From contig NC_088112.1 of the NCBI RefSeq assembly GCF_036370855.1, positions 15,988,469-16,052,468 on the forward strand: a stretch of 64,000 nucleotides of DNA. Direction: 5' to 3'. The notes under the pieces were generated by a model. It was not told where the DNA came from. It saw nothing but the letters and a program-made list of their open reading frames with translations, and did not search any database. Positions 1 through 13,400 of this stretch are shown piece by piece; position 1 is the stretch's first letter; every line of letters starts with the position of its first letter. The stretch is from Dromaius novaehollandiae (lineage: Eukaryota > Chordata > Aves > Casuariiformes > Dromaiidae). Position numbers and translations under genes: made by a program.

Positions 1-2079
1 ACGCCTAATTAACAAAACTGCAGACCCTCCCAGTGCTGCCAAATATGGCTATAAAACCTTGACTTAAAGAACAAGAGAGCAGGAAAACACTTTCCTCCTG
101 GAAGGGAAGGAAGGACAACTTGCTGGGTCAAGGGGATGCAAAGGTGGAAACCCTGGGCACATCTTCCTTTGACCATATCTGCAAAACAGGAGTAACTGCT
201 GCCACTGGGGCTTTTCACGTGGCTTAACATCATCTAATGCAGGGGAAATGCACGATGCCATTCATCTTGTATCTGCATCCTTCACTGCTTCAGCTCCAGG
301 GGATAGAGTAAAGGCAATGGTGCCAATCACCCACATCTGTTTCCAAGTGTCCTCTGCTTTGTACACTTCTCCGGTTGCCTCTAGGAGCCTGCAACAACTC
401 TTAGCCTGGTACTTGGCAGGAGGAGGCATGCCATGCAGAACAGGAGGAAGAAACATCAGCACCAAAAGATGCCAGTAGAAAAGGGGGAAAAGTCCCTGGG
501 GCTGGATTACTTTCGGCAAAGTCTCACAACTGGCTGCACTGTTCCCACAGTAATTCTGCAGCACGAGAGATGCAGAGCTACAGCAAAGGGAGAGCAAACT
601 TAGCAGCCTTCATGTTATCCGGCAAGACAAGGGCAACGACAATCGTGATGCAACCGTTCAGATCCTTGGCTCCTGCATGCTTGCAAACTCAGCAAAAACT
701 ACTCCAGTAATAACAATCACCTCGACCTTCTATGTAAGAACATCCTTGGATGAGATTCACTTTAGTTACTGTTTAATCCTAACATCCTCATAGCAGTGCT
801 CCTACCCTCAGCATCAACATCAGCATGAGAAATACAAAGAGGAAAATGGCGGGGGGAGATAATCTGGCAAGTCTCTCTCATTAGTGGTTTTCTTTAATCA
901 GCTGGTAAGGACGTACTGCCGCAGCATCCACCTCACTAGCTCCTCACTCTTCCCACAACTCAAGCACTCCGAGGGCTGAAAGGAAATTATTAGATTTTCA
1001 TATTTACCTATGAATAAAGTTATGCACTTGCAGTTAGAGCAGAGTTTCCTCCCTGTCAGCACAAGAAGAGGCACCGCACAAGAAAACGTAGTAAAACACA
1101 CTGTCCTCTATCCACACAAAGCTAGGAGAAGTGGACTGAACTTTTATCACCCGGGAACATGCCAAGTAAATTGATTTTGGAAAAAGAAGATGGAGGGAAG
1201 GCACCACACAGAGTGACTGCCCTCACAAGCCTCCGAGCCTCAGGGCGAAGTACGCCAGACTACAGGACACACTGCCTGCTCTATCTGGGTCTTAAAAACT
1301 AGAAAATGCCTACAGGAAAAAAGTGGCCCCTCTGAGGAGGACAATGGGTCTGAAGACACTCTATGTGCACGTTCCAGTTTAGAAGGTGTTCTTCAGTTTT
1401 ATATGTTATACAACACTTCACTCTGCTAAATACATTTATGAAGTGCTACATCACATTCATATAACTACGGCTGCACTAAAGCATTGCACCTGCTTTGATT
1501 CGCATTTGTTACTCCCTTTCACTGCAGCAGTTAGGTGTTTTGCAAGCATCTGCTTTGTAAGCATTACCTGGAAGTACTGTTATTCTCTATCAGCCTTTTG
1601 ACTGAAGAAGTCTGACCAGCACAACTCACCCTTTACAGTTGGAAGGAATAAAACCAAAAAGGAGAGAGCCGAAATCCATGCAACTCCTTAAAAAAAAAAA
1701 AAAAATCAAAGCAAATGAAGCCTCTCTTTGCTGATCTTCAGTGCAACAGTGGGAGGACATTCCCTGTGATATCTCCTCTTATATCACGTTTCATACACTA
1801 TTGATTGCTTACAGCTGCTGGGCAGAATTAGGCAAGGCAGATCGGTTTATTATTGTAGGACTGCTTTGGAGTAACAGGGATCAGTTTTATTTAGGAAAAA
1901 GTAAACCACCAGAAATATTTACCCCAAGGGGAGCACAGAGTCAAAATCAAATTTCACCACCCAAAAATAATAAAAATATCTAGCTTTTTATGTAGCGCTT
2001 TCCAAAAATCTCCAGGTCCTTTAGACACGACCCAGAAGCAGCAGGGGCAGGCAGGGATCTCAGCCTCGGCAGTCTCCAG

Positions 2080-2620
2080 GCACAGACCCCCACCACCCCT
2101 GCACCCCGTGGCGACCACGGGGAAGGAGCAGAGAATGAGATCCAGCCTCTGCGGAGGCTCCGGAGGCACCCGGAGGGCGACATGTGCTCTTCCCGGCACC
2201 CTGCGGAGGAGAGGTGCAGCACCTTGCCGGCAGCGCGGGACTCAGGGCGGCCGGTCCTGCCGCCCAGGCCAGCTCTGCTCCCCGGAGATTAACGCAGCTC
2301 CTGCCAAAGCAACCACGGCTTTTACCGACCCAAAGAAAAGACGAATCCCAGAGTAACAAAGCAGCAGAAGCCACGTCTCCTGCTTCCCTCTGCTGACTCC
2401 AGCGTTTGTTTATTCGTTTTATCTCTGTGTTGACCCTGGTTTGCTCTTAAAACTAACCAGCTACCTGGATGCGCGCTTCTCTGGCGGGGGGCGGCCGTGC
2501 GTAACCCCCCGAGGTGTCTCCCAACAGACCAGCCCGCAGCAGCTGCGCTCAGGTCCTCGGTGAGAGCGGCATGGTCAGCACAGCTGGCTCCCCAGCGGCG
2601 GCTGGAGACGGAGGAAAACC
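2080..2620. other. GC-rich, CpG-containing patch within SH3PXD2B intron 3
   Basis: The stretch is clearly richer in G, C and CpG than its surroundings, for example around 2150-2280 and 2480-2540. Frames are open on both strands, which such composition produces by itself. I see no recognisable protein and no link to either gene. It could be an enhancer, an alternative promoter or simply a GC-rich piece of intron. Confidence 0.35.
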
Positions 2621-4293
2621 TAACCAAAAAATCCCAGCCTACCACAAAGCCAGTATCTGGCCACATTTGCAGGACTTCTGAGATGAGAGGAAGCATCCTG
2701 TCTCCCCAGCTCAGCAGCCAGAGGGCAAATGTGGTAGACCTTGGAAACAGGCTGGAAACAGTTATGGGCCCTCAGCTAATTCATACTTTTTTCCCTTGCC
2801 CTGTCTGACCCCCTCCCTCCCTCCCCTTTTGACCCATCTGATACAATCTCGCTAGCTCTGACGCCTGCTTTGTTTCAGTGGTTCCATTTCCTTTCTTTAG
2901 CGGCAGTCAGCTCTGAATTAACGGGAAGGAGCGGTTGCTGTTCCTTGCCCTACTGGGAGGGGAGCCTGGAAAAATCACAGTACAGCGCCTTGGTGCTCTT
3001 TTGAGACATCATCAGTTCAATGGATAGCTCACAACTTTCCGGGACATGATGCTCTCTGCTTACAAAGCTCTAGCTATGTCCTACCACTTCAGCTACACTC
3101 CTCCTTTCTTCCCTTCTTCAGCGAGGGCACCCCCTCCCTCCACCACTGTTACTTGCTTCCATCCACGGTGACCAGAGGCCCACCACACATCGGCAGGAAT
3201 TCGTCCGATATGACAGATTGGTAGCAAACCCATCCAAAGTGTCCCTGTAAGTCTTGTGCAAGCCAAAGCTGTCACACGGCGTGTCCTAGCAGTCCTGCTG
3301 CCTGGAGCTCAGCCACTTGCCAAGCATCTGAGTGACCCCTCAGCTAGCTGGCCCCTGGCCTCGCTCCAGAGCCAGGGATGCCTTCGCCTCCTCCGGGCTC
3401 ACAGCACCCCGGTTACCTCCTGTGGCTCTGCACAGACCAGACAACATTTCCAGGCCCAGTTAAATTTTATTTGGAACTGATGGTACCAGGACCCACCGGG
3501 AGGCCCTGTTGGCTCTTCAAAGGAGCCCACATTATGTCCTTAATATATATGTCTTAAGGTATGAAACAAACCTTAAAAGGGGTTTCATTGTCCACCTGTC
3601 CTCCCAACCCCTCTCCTCCTCTCTACCTTCCCCAATGGATCAAGGAGAAATATGTATCCCAGGGCAGGAACCTCTCTTGTCCTCAGACCCAGCAATCTCT
3701 TCCCTGTCCGTTTGTACCCACCAGTGATGAAGCAAAGATGGCTACTATCTTTCCCCTCTGGGCTGGGCATATCCATCCACGTGCCATCCTCTCCCCACGG
3801 TTGACACTGTCATGAATCCCACCCTCTCCCATTCCCCTCCCCGTCCACCTCCTCGCTGCTGGAGCCAGAGCAACAAATCAGGGAGTCGAAAGCAGCAGAC
3901 AACATTTTCTCTTAGCAATTATATGGCAATTTCCAAATGCCATCGACAGGACTGCTGAACCATCAGTTACCGTGGGCTGCCCGGCCGGCTGCTCAAGCGG
4001 AGAATCACACACGCGCCTGCGGGAGGCGGGGATGGAGGGTAACAAAAGATGATGCACACGTGGGTAGAAGCCAGCTACCTTCATCTTCCAGCTGGTTTGA
4101 AACACAAACCTTGCCTCTGCTTGTCCCACACTTTCTTCAAACTGTCAAATTTCTAAATATGCATCTTAATGCTTTGCCCCATACTGGAGAGGGGCTTCCT
4201 GCAAACACTGCCAAGCCACTGGCATGTTTTCCTTCAAATCCCTCCTTAAAACTCTCCTTTGCCACAGTCCCTGTTCCTGCACTCCTTCCCCCT

Positions 4294-4312
4294 CCCCCCG
4301 CCCCCCCCCCCC
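4294..4312. repeat. Poly-C run with one interruption
   Basis: Six C, one G and twelve C follow each other here, within a longer pyrimidine-rich stretch that begins near 4266. It is a simple homopolymer tract inside intron 3 and a likely place for length polymorphism or sequencing error. Confidence 0.9.
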
Positions 4313-5967
4313 GATCCCACTGCAATAGTTCTTTATACTAATACAGTCTGGCCAGGACACGGGGACACAATCTGTTGGCCTTTATTTCATATTCTGCAGT
4401 GAACTCTCTGGAGCAGAGATTGCCCTTTCTGCATTAAGCTGCCCACAGCTGGGTTCAGGGCTTCAACAGGAGAAATAACATTGGCGTGTTGCCTTGTGGC
4501 CAACCAGCCAAGAGGCAGAGCACGACGGCTGGCACCCGCGCCCTGCTGCAGAGCACGGCCCCGTGTCAACAGGGCTGCTTTCACCAGTGTCACCAGTGTG
4601 AAGCCACAGGAGCTTCATTCAAGATGCTCTGTGTGCCCCTAAACACTCTTTCGGTGCCAGAAAGTTTCTGATCTCCCAGCAGTGGAAGTAACATCCTTTG
4701 TGGCTAACTGAAGCTGCTTTGCTTTATCTGATAACTGAGCACCATGGGTGCTGCACCAGCTCTGGGGAGGGGGCTATGATGCGACACGGTGCAGCCCCGG
4801 CTATTCATCAAGGCCTGCAAAGTGTCACGAGAGGATGGCGAAAGGGCTGATAAGGAATTTAGGTCTCCAGCAGCATGAGATAGAGCAGGCAGCCCAAAAG
4901 AGGGATCAATCTCTCCAAACAGACAGGTGGGGAAATAGGGCTCTGCAAAAGATTCCCTCCCACCGGAGTTCTCCAGGCAGAGCTAAAGTCATAGCGGGGA
5001 GCAAGGTGCAGAAAGAGCCAGAGGCATTGCAACCAGCAAAATGGCTGGGGCTCCTTTTCAGCCAAAGACTGTTATTGGATCTTAAGCTAGCTAGAGGGGC
5101 AGAGAACCTTAAACACATCACCCTGCTGATCACAGCCACTAAAGAAGCCAGATATTTCAAGAGTGGAAAAACGTCTGTGCCTCTTGTTTTACCCTGAAGG
5201 ACTTCCCCCTACTCTTCTCCCTTCCCCACTGCCTCGGAAAGAATTCACTTCTCTGCACCTTTCAAATCACATCCAGATTTTCCCTGGCATGGGATCCAAA
5301 TTCACTTCAAAAAAAGGCAGCCCCAAGTGTACACATAATTAGTCCCAGCCCATGAAGCAGCCAGCTACGTGGGCTATTCCTGGGATGGGGAAGCAGGCGT
5401 GAGAGACAGCATTTCCAGGAGCTCTGCACTTAGCATCTGTAGCAAAGCTCTGAATTGTGTGGATAACTTGGCAAAAGAAGAGGCGGGGACCAGCAAAATG
5501 CCTTTGTAGCTGGCCTAGGTATATCATAAGCATGGAGTCCCACATGTCTGTGAAGTGAAGCTGAGTTAGTGCCACTACCAAGACAGCTCCAAACTGCTAC
5601 AGCTCCTTACACTCTCGTGGTTTGAGATCATACTGGAGGGAGCACAGTTAGTCTTATTTGTTCCTGACGGTCATTGAAAAAACTATAGGCAAAACAGGAG
5701 ATGGAGGCAAGACATCTCTCAGGCTTTGGATGAGTACTCCAGAGGAATAAACCTGAAGAGCTAAGCCTCCATGGAAGAAAAGAGAGTGGAGAGCCCCCCA
5801 GGATGCTACTGGTCACCTATGATACAGGAATAGGATTTTGGTCTGGGCAAAAACTGTACAGCTCTTCAGGGCACCACTGGGGCAGTCCGCTGAAGCAGGA
5901 AAAGGTGCTTTTTCTTTCCCACCCAACTCAGTGCCAAACCTCAGTACTGTAGCTTGGTTTCCCATCG

Positions 5968-6545
5968 CAGAATCACAAGATGGTTGAGGTTGGAAGGGAC
6001 CTCTGGAGATCATCTAGTCCGACCCCCCTGCCCAAGCAGGGTCACCTAGAGCACATTGCCCAGGATTGCCTCCAGACAGCTTTTGAAGATCTCCAAGGAA
6101 GGAGACTCCACAACTTCTCTGGGCAACCTGTTCCAGTGCTCAGTCACCCTCACAGGAAAGAGGTTTTTCCTCATGTTCACATGAAACTTCCTGTGTTTCA
6201 GTTTGTGCCTGTTGCCTCTCATCCTATTGCTGGGCACCACTGAAGAGAGTCTGGCCCCATCCTCTTTACACCCTCCCTTTAGATACTTATACACAGTGAT
6301 AAGATCCCCCCTCAGTCTTCTCTACTCCAACCTGAACAGTCCCAGCTCTCTCAGCCTTTCCTCACAGGAGAGATGCTCCAGTCCCTTCATCATCTTAGTA
6401 GCCCTATGCTGGACTCACTCCAGTAGCTCCATGTCTCTCTCGTATTGGGGAGCCCAGAGCTGGACACAGTACTCCAAATGTGGCCTCATCAGGGCTGAGC
6501 AGAGGAGGAGGATTACCTCCCTTGGCCAGCTGGCAACCTTTTCAG
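5968..6545 (-). mobile_element. CR1 LINE, 5'-truncated 3' end
   Basis: The plus strand reads the reverse complement of the well-known avian CR1 3' region. It starts with CAGAATCACAAGATGGTTGA (near the 3' tail) and GGAAGGGACCTCTGGAGATC, continues with stretches such as TCCCTTTAGATACTTATACA, and ends near 6545. On the minus strand a frame at 6294-6046 gives the typical end of the CR1 second open frame, including [20 protein letters not shown]. About 580 bases remain of a roughly 4.5-kb element, so it is a dead copy cut short at its 5' end, as is usual for CR1. The 3' tail is a single degenerate octamer rather than a repeat array. I saw no target-site duplication, which is also normal for CR1. 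It points the same way as SH3PXD2B. The inner boundary is approximate. Confidence 0.93.
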
Positions 6546-9500
6546 CACAGCACTCTCCCTGGGGCAATACTGTCTGCACCTAAGCAGCATTAGCTGAAGC
6601 CCTACAGAAAAAGCAACTACTGATTATGGGCTCCGAGCTAGCCTGGGATTCTCCACACAGCAGTGCTAGGGCAGAGATGGCCATCTTGCTAAAGCAGAAA
6701 ACCAACTACTCCATCTACAGCTCTGATGCAGACACAATGCAAATGGTGGAATGTCAGGTTCACACAGCTGGAAAACGGGAGACTTGTCTTCCTTCTCCTT
6801 CGCAGGGAGCAATTAGCGTCTCCACAGTAGTTCTGGGAGAAAAGTTTGAAACTATGTGGACAGCATTAATGCCCATACTGAGCAGGTTAGCAGACTGGGA
6901 AGGGGGTAGAAAGTAGACATCCTTCTGCTTTCTAAAGGGATCCCACTGAATCCTTTTCTCCCTCTCCCTTCTTGGGAGTTTGCTATTGTCTGTAAGTCAG
7001 AGCTTCCTAAAAAGCAGTTTTACAGCCAACGTTAGCTCAGCCTCAGGCAACCCCTCCTTGCTGAGGTTCACATTTCGAGAGAAGCAGACTGGCCAGAGTC
7101 AGCTCCAGGCCACTTGGGCTGTACAAAGTTTGGAAGGCTCCACTCTCCTTATAAAAGCTGTTTCCTGAAAGATCTGGCACAACCCTTATACAACTGGCCC
7201 AACTGAGCTCATTTGTTTTCTTAGTTCATTCTTTCCTGGGGTCTCCGCACCATCATCTCCCCAGCCAACAAATGTGTAACCCTTAGTAGGTCAACTGCTC
7301 CATGCAAGGACTGAGCTGCTGTGACTGTCCTGCACAGAGCTCATCATCCGCTCCTGAGGCCAGCCCAGAGTCCACAGCAGATCCCATGTGTGAGCTGGGT
7401 GCAGCCAGGGGCATTTCAAAGGGCCATCCTCAACACCACAGGAAGCTGGGCAGGATGTGTCAATGGCTCAAAGCCAGCAGAAGTAGCCAAGAGTCCATTT
7501 CCAAATTCCCCTATATGGCAGCACAGGATTTGCAGGCACAGTGCTGAAATGCCATGATGTACTGCCAGTCTGAGCCTGACAAAACCAAGCTGTGCAACAG
7601 GATGAGTTTTGTGCTGACATCCAGGAAAGGAGAACCCAAAAGGAGAACCCCTGGCTACAAACTCCACTTCTGAGAACTCAGCTTTATGACTTTGCTTCAG
7701 AAGATATGAGTGGGCTGAAGGACTTCTACCTACAAGGGTATTTTTTGGTGCAGAGACCTACTGCAAAGGCCCCAAGTCTCCAGAAATTTCCAAGAAGTTA
7801 AACCTATGAAACAACATTAACACACAAGGCAACACAAAATGAAGAGTGTTCCTTTGGGCTGGATGCTATAGCTACGGAGTAATCATCAGGCTCTCTTTCC
7901 ATTCCAGGAAACCAGCCTGACAGACAATCCCAGATGGCATCTTCTCAGGTCATGGTGGTGACCCTGAGCTTCAGAGGCTTAGGGGTTTGCTAAGAATGCA
8001 ACGGCAGCAGGACGTACAGGGTAGCAGGAGACATTTTTCAGTGCTTCTGTGGCCACAATGTCTAATGTTACCATAGAACTGGCTTCCCAGAAAGCAGCAT
8101 ATTTTCAGTAAGCCCACTGGAGCCAAATCTCCACTAGTAATGAAATTCAGATGGTAAAATGTTGCTAAAAAGGGTATTGGGAACGAACTACAGTACTCGT
8201 AGAAGCTGAACCTCATCACCAATGCAGCAAGTCTAAGTATACCCCATGCACAATTTGCAGAGGAAGACCTTGGCCTGTTTGCACTGAGCTCTTTCTGATG
8301 GCACACCTAGACAGAGACAGCCAAAGTTTTGTGTTCAGTTGTAAGTAAAAAAGTCCATTGCCATCCTGAACTGAGAAGGCTAAGAACTGATGCAGAAAGG
8401 AACCATACTGTTTTCCACATCCTCTAGCATTGCCAGTAACTATTGAAACAGCCTTCTCCTACTCCCAGGTGAAGTCCTCTTTCAGAGGCAGATACAGCTT
8501 GCAAGCCATCTCACTAGGTAAGGCTAGATGGCTCACCACCAGGCTCATGAGAAAGCCACCATCTCCTCACCACTCCACAATGAACAGCAAAGGCAAAATA
8601 ATTCTCACTTCTTCACAACACAACTTCCTGGAAGCAAGAGGTCGAAGGAGTGCTTCTGAAGCTGCCCCATGCGGTCAGGCAGATTCAAGATTATATCTGT
8701 CTAGTGACTACCTCCTGCCCAAAGGTAGGCCATAGTCCCATGCGAGGATCATCTCATTACAACTACCCCTTACTCTGTGCTTGCACCAGGAAGTGGTAAA
8801 GCCACCATAGCAGTGCTATCTCTCTTTTCAGCTATTGCCAGCCATTCCAGAAATGAAATGTCAAGAAAAATTGCTGGTAGAAGCATGTTCTAGCAGTTTT
8901 CAAAGTCAATGTGTGACCTCTGAAAACTGTATTATTTAATCCTATTGAAGAAAGGGGACTAGAGCAACAGGGCAAAAGTCTCTACACAGAGTACACACAT
9001 CAATAAGTAAGCTCCTACAGAGGATGGTCATCCTAATATCCCCAAACTGCTTTATTTCGGCCTTTATTTCCCAGCAACTTCAACTCCCTTTTTCCTCCAA
9101 TGGAAATCTCAGTGACATGCCACTTGACAAAAGGGAACTAGTTCAAAAGAAAGAAGAAGAAACAAATATTGATGAGTGAGCTGCAAGAAGCAGTGTTCAG
9201 GACAGGCTTCCTGAGCCAAATCACTGCCTTCCAAGAACAGCAGCATTTTGGTGGGAATTCTTCACAAGTAGAGCACAGCCAAACTGTAATTCCAATTTTT
9301 CCAAGTTATGCCCTTTGCCAATTTGGCTTCCACTTTTCTTCCCCACTCCTTGCTGGCAGGAAAAATAGTACAGCAATGGCTTTTCCTCTGTATTAATGTC
9401 AGGTGTGCTTTGGTTTTGCTGATGTTACAATCCAGGGATAAGACAGAATCAGAATTACCTCTATGGGGAATCCAGACAAGATTGCTCTTGCTTGTAAAGG

Positions 9501-10356
9501 GGTGTAAATTATTTTCTTCATGCCAGTCAGAGAAAAGTAAACCCCACTAAACATCTTTATGTTTCTAGAAAAGCTGGGAAGCAGAACACAGTCCACAGGG
9601 CTACATTAAATTAACTTGACAGTCACTGGAAGTGATTATGGTACCATGACATTTCTAAATACACCCATTAGCTACTTTGGGGTGGGGATAAATACAACTT
9701 TGCGATCAAATCCATTAGTTACGGGTGCATGAAAGACTATCAGGGTCCCCTCTGTCTGGGTATTTTTGCAAGGCATATTAGAGTTTGTTTTTTCCCCCTC
9801 CTTTAGAAGCAGCATGAAAGGGCAGCCACAAGCAATCCCTCACCATCACAAAGTTTGAAAGGGATCATCACATTTGTTACTGGGGACGCAGAAATGCCCA
9901 GCTGCATGTCGGGCTGTGGCAGGGCATGCGCCACACCAAATAAATCCTGTCTTGGAGTAACTGGTCCCAAACATCACAGGAAGAAGCCATGGCTGTCAAT
10001 CAGCCTCATTTAACATTTGGAATTCAATTGTTATTTCCTTCTCTCTGGATAGCCCTTTGAGTCACACACCGCAGGAAAAACAGCATACAAACAGTTCCTG
10101 GGCAGCCTCCACACCATCCGCAGCCCTGTGCTATGCTGGCCACGCTCCTCCTGAAAACAGCTGGTCTACCCATGGGTTATTACTGACAGAAGCTGTGCAC
10201 ATGGGATGGCTTAGCTGAAGTCCCTTGTTGGTGCCTTCTGGAGAGAGAGGGAATGACTAGGGGTTTTAAACACTCACTGGGCACCTTTCTAACAAATATA
10301 AATGTTTTAATGGGCAGAGCGCAGACCAAATAACCTGCTAATGCTCCGATGGTTCA

Positions 10357-10494
<138 letters not shown>

Positions 10495-13400
10495 CTAAAA
10501 AAGGAAATGCAAGAGAGGTGACTAAAGTCAATAATTAACTCACACAACACAAGGCAACTCTCCTCAGGAGGAGGGGAAGCCCGGTCTCCAGACCAACACA
10601 GACCTCAGAGGTTGGCATGTAACACTGCTGGTCAGGTCACAGTGACCTGCAGCATTGTGAGAATAGCTGAGACCATTGCAGTCTGCTGCACATCCAAAGC
10701 AGCTACAGAAACACGGGATCTTACCATTGTTTCCACAATTCCCTCTATTTTCAAGGTCCAAGTCATTTTTCATCACTAATGGTACTTACAACTATCATTT
10801 TGTTCAGTACAGGCAGTTAATGTAACCTGCATTTCTGTAACTACTAGGTTTCATCCCAATGGACTTCAATCACTAAAACTCGGAAACTTCTCCAAAACAC
10901 ATATTTTAGGCTTATTAGATCAAGCATAGCACAACACTGACACAGTTCCTGGACTACAGCTAACTTGGACTCAGAGCACACGCTCATGTTTGCTTGCAAA
11001 AGACCAAAAAGATATACCTCAAGTTTGGGGAACGCTTTGGGCTACATAAGATCGGAGGGGGTATTTTATGGGATCTTCAGCATTAAACAAACAACTCCCT
11101 GGCTGGTGCAACTGCAGGGGACTGCGCTCAGTAACTCTAGTCTTTTCCAGTGTTCTCTGTTCTCTTAGGACTCTTCTCCAAAGCACAAGACCTCAGGCAA
11201 AGAATTTTATCTATCAACACAGCTGGAGTCAAAACATTTCCCTCAGCAAAGAGAGCTCCTAATCAACTCCCACTCTCATTAGGTGTCTGCACTGCTGCTT
11301 CAGGGCACGCACACAGCTATCTAGGCCTCCAGCATCCATGGTGCTTAACATCTAAGCCCTGGCAGGATCCATGTCTTCAGCATTTCCTTTGCTTGAGCTT
11401 GCCAGAAAACACCAGTTGGATTGGGCTTTGCACTTAACACGGAGCTGAAGCAGAGGAGGAAGAGCATGCCCATGCATCCGACGACACCGCGACTCCCTCC
11501 CAGGGAAGGGAGGGGAGGGAGACTCAGACTCCTCGTCCTCTCTGCATATGGGTCTGAACTCCCACCTCCGATCGCTTGAAGAGCTCATTGTCTCCAGTGC
11601 TTCAATAAGTGCTTAATTATTTATACGGCGTGCAATAGCTTCAATAGGAGAGGGCAAGACCCACTTCAAATACCCTGGGGGTCAATCTCCCCAGTAAGTG
11701 TCGTAAGCACCTACAAAGTCTACACAGTCACTCTCCTCTGACACAATTAACATTTAAAGCATAGTGAAAACTATGCAACCGTAGAGACTGAGACATTCGT
11801 TCAGCTCCGGCTCCGCGAGAGGGATCTGAAGCCAGGCTTGCACAGCCTGGCGAAGACCTGCGTGGCAGGGAGCCCCTCGGAGGACAGGATTCTGGGATGC
11901 CCCCGCTCCCCACCGCAGGTCCTCCCGGCCAGCTCCCTGCTTGGCATGCTGGTTTTCACAGGTCTTGTTCTTTGGCACCTATTTTTCCACCTGCTTTTTA
12001 CAGGAGGCCTCTGCTGCCAGCTGAGGGCTGCAGATTCCTTTACCGCTAGGCACAATCTTGTTTCAAGTGTTGCGATGATAATGCTAAGTCCTTTTTGTCA
12101 ACATGACCTTCTGCACCCCTGCTCTGTCATGCAATACATGCAATTTTTTTCTCTGATCTCAAAACGCACCCAGATAAACCGCTTGAGGTTTGGTGCAGAA
12201 GTCGGCAGGAGAAGGCATAAGATATTTTTCCTAGTATATTTTGAGAAAAAATATAAACCTCCCCCAACACGTGCAAACACAAGAGGAAAAAAACAAAAGA
12301 AGCTCTCAAATACTGCCTTCAGAATGAAAACAATACATCTCCAAAGCAGGATGACACTAAGCACAAACAGACCGTGTTTACAGCTTCTTTTCAATACAGA
12401 TTTTGAAGAGTTTGCAACAAAGAGAATGAATCTAGACTCAGCAATAACTGCAGATTGCTGTGACGTTACTGGAAGCCACAAAATGAGCCTGGCTGAGAGG
12501 GGAATAGTTTCCTTGAGGCAGAGTCACTGCAGGCTGCGGTGGCCAGGACGGTTTCCCCAGATCTGCTGGGCGGGGAGCACCCTCCTGTTGTTCCTCAGGT
12601 CCAGGAAAATAGGGGATTACACAACATCTCCAGGATCCTGCATGACACCCTTGCTGTGCCCCCACAGATGCAGAAGGACACTAAATGACTCTAACCCCAG
12701 TCTTCCTGTTTGGAAGAGCTTGGTAAAGCTTGTGACTGACGAAGGACGAGCAAAACAAAACAAGTCACAAATACCGCACATCTGATGACTGTTAAGTAAC
12801 GCAATGCTTGAGTTACTGGAAGCTCTTCCCTCCTCTCATTTTCGAACACGAGCTGAGGATTTCTCACTCCTGGGAGTACTAAGAGACTCCAAGGCACAAA
12901 CGGTGCAAGCTGTGTTTTCTCCCATACACATATGCCTGGACACAAGGCTCTTGCCAGATTGGTGACATCTTTTGCAAGGCTCCCAACCATGTGATCCCAC
13001 CAAGCCAGGCCAGAACTTCAGCCCGGGAAGTTCCCCGTTTCCTGCTTTTTTTTGACTGAAAGCGTCTCCTGCAGCGGCAGCTGCTCCGCAGAGCGGGAGG
13101 AAGCGAGGACCAACCCTCTCCGCAGCCCAGCCTGCCCCTCCGCCGGGAGCAGCGGGCACCTCCCCAGCCCAGCGTGCCCCTAGCAACACTGGGAAGGGGG
13201 AGAAAGGTGGGGAAAGAAGCAAGTTGGAGGGGCAGGTCACGTGGGAGCACATCCAGCCTGGCTGCCACATCACACGGCGCTGGAGAAGGCAGCAGCAGAT
13301 GCCAGCTCATCTGCTTACTAGACATAAGCTTGTGGTTGAAGCAAAGCTAAAAACCCACTCCAAAGAAAACACGGCCAGAGCTGGCTCCAAGCACGGTGGG

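Noticed and set aside
6203..6583. 126-codon plus-strand frame
   Set aside because: It is the antisense of the CR1 fragment.
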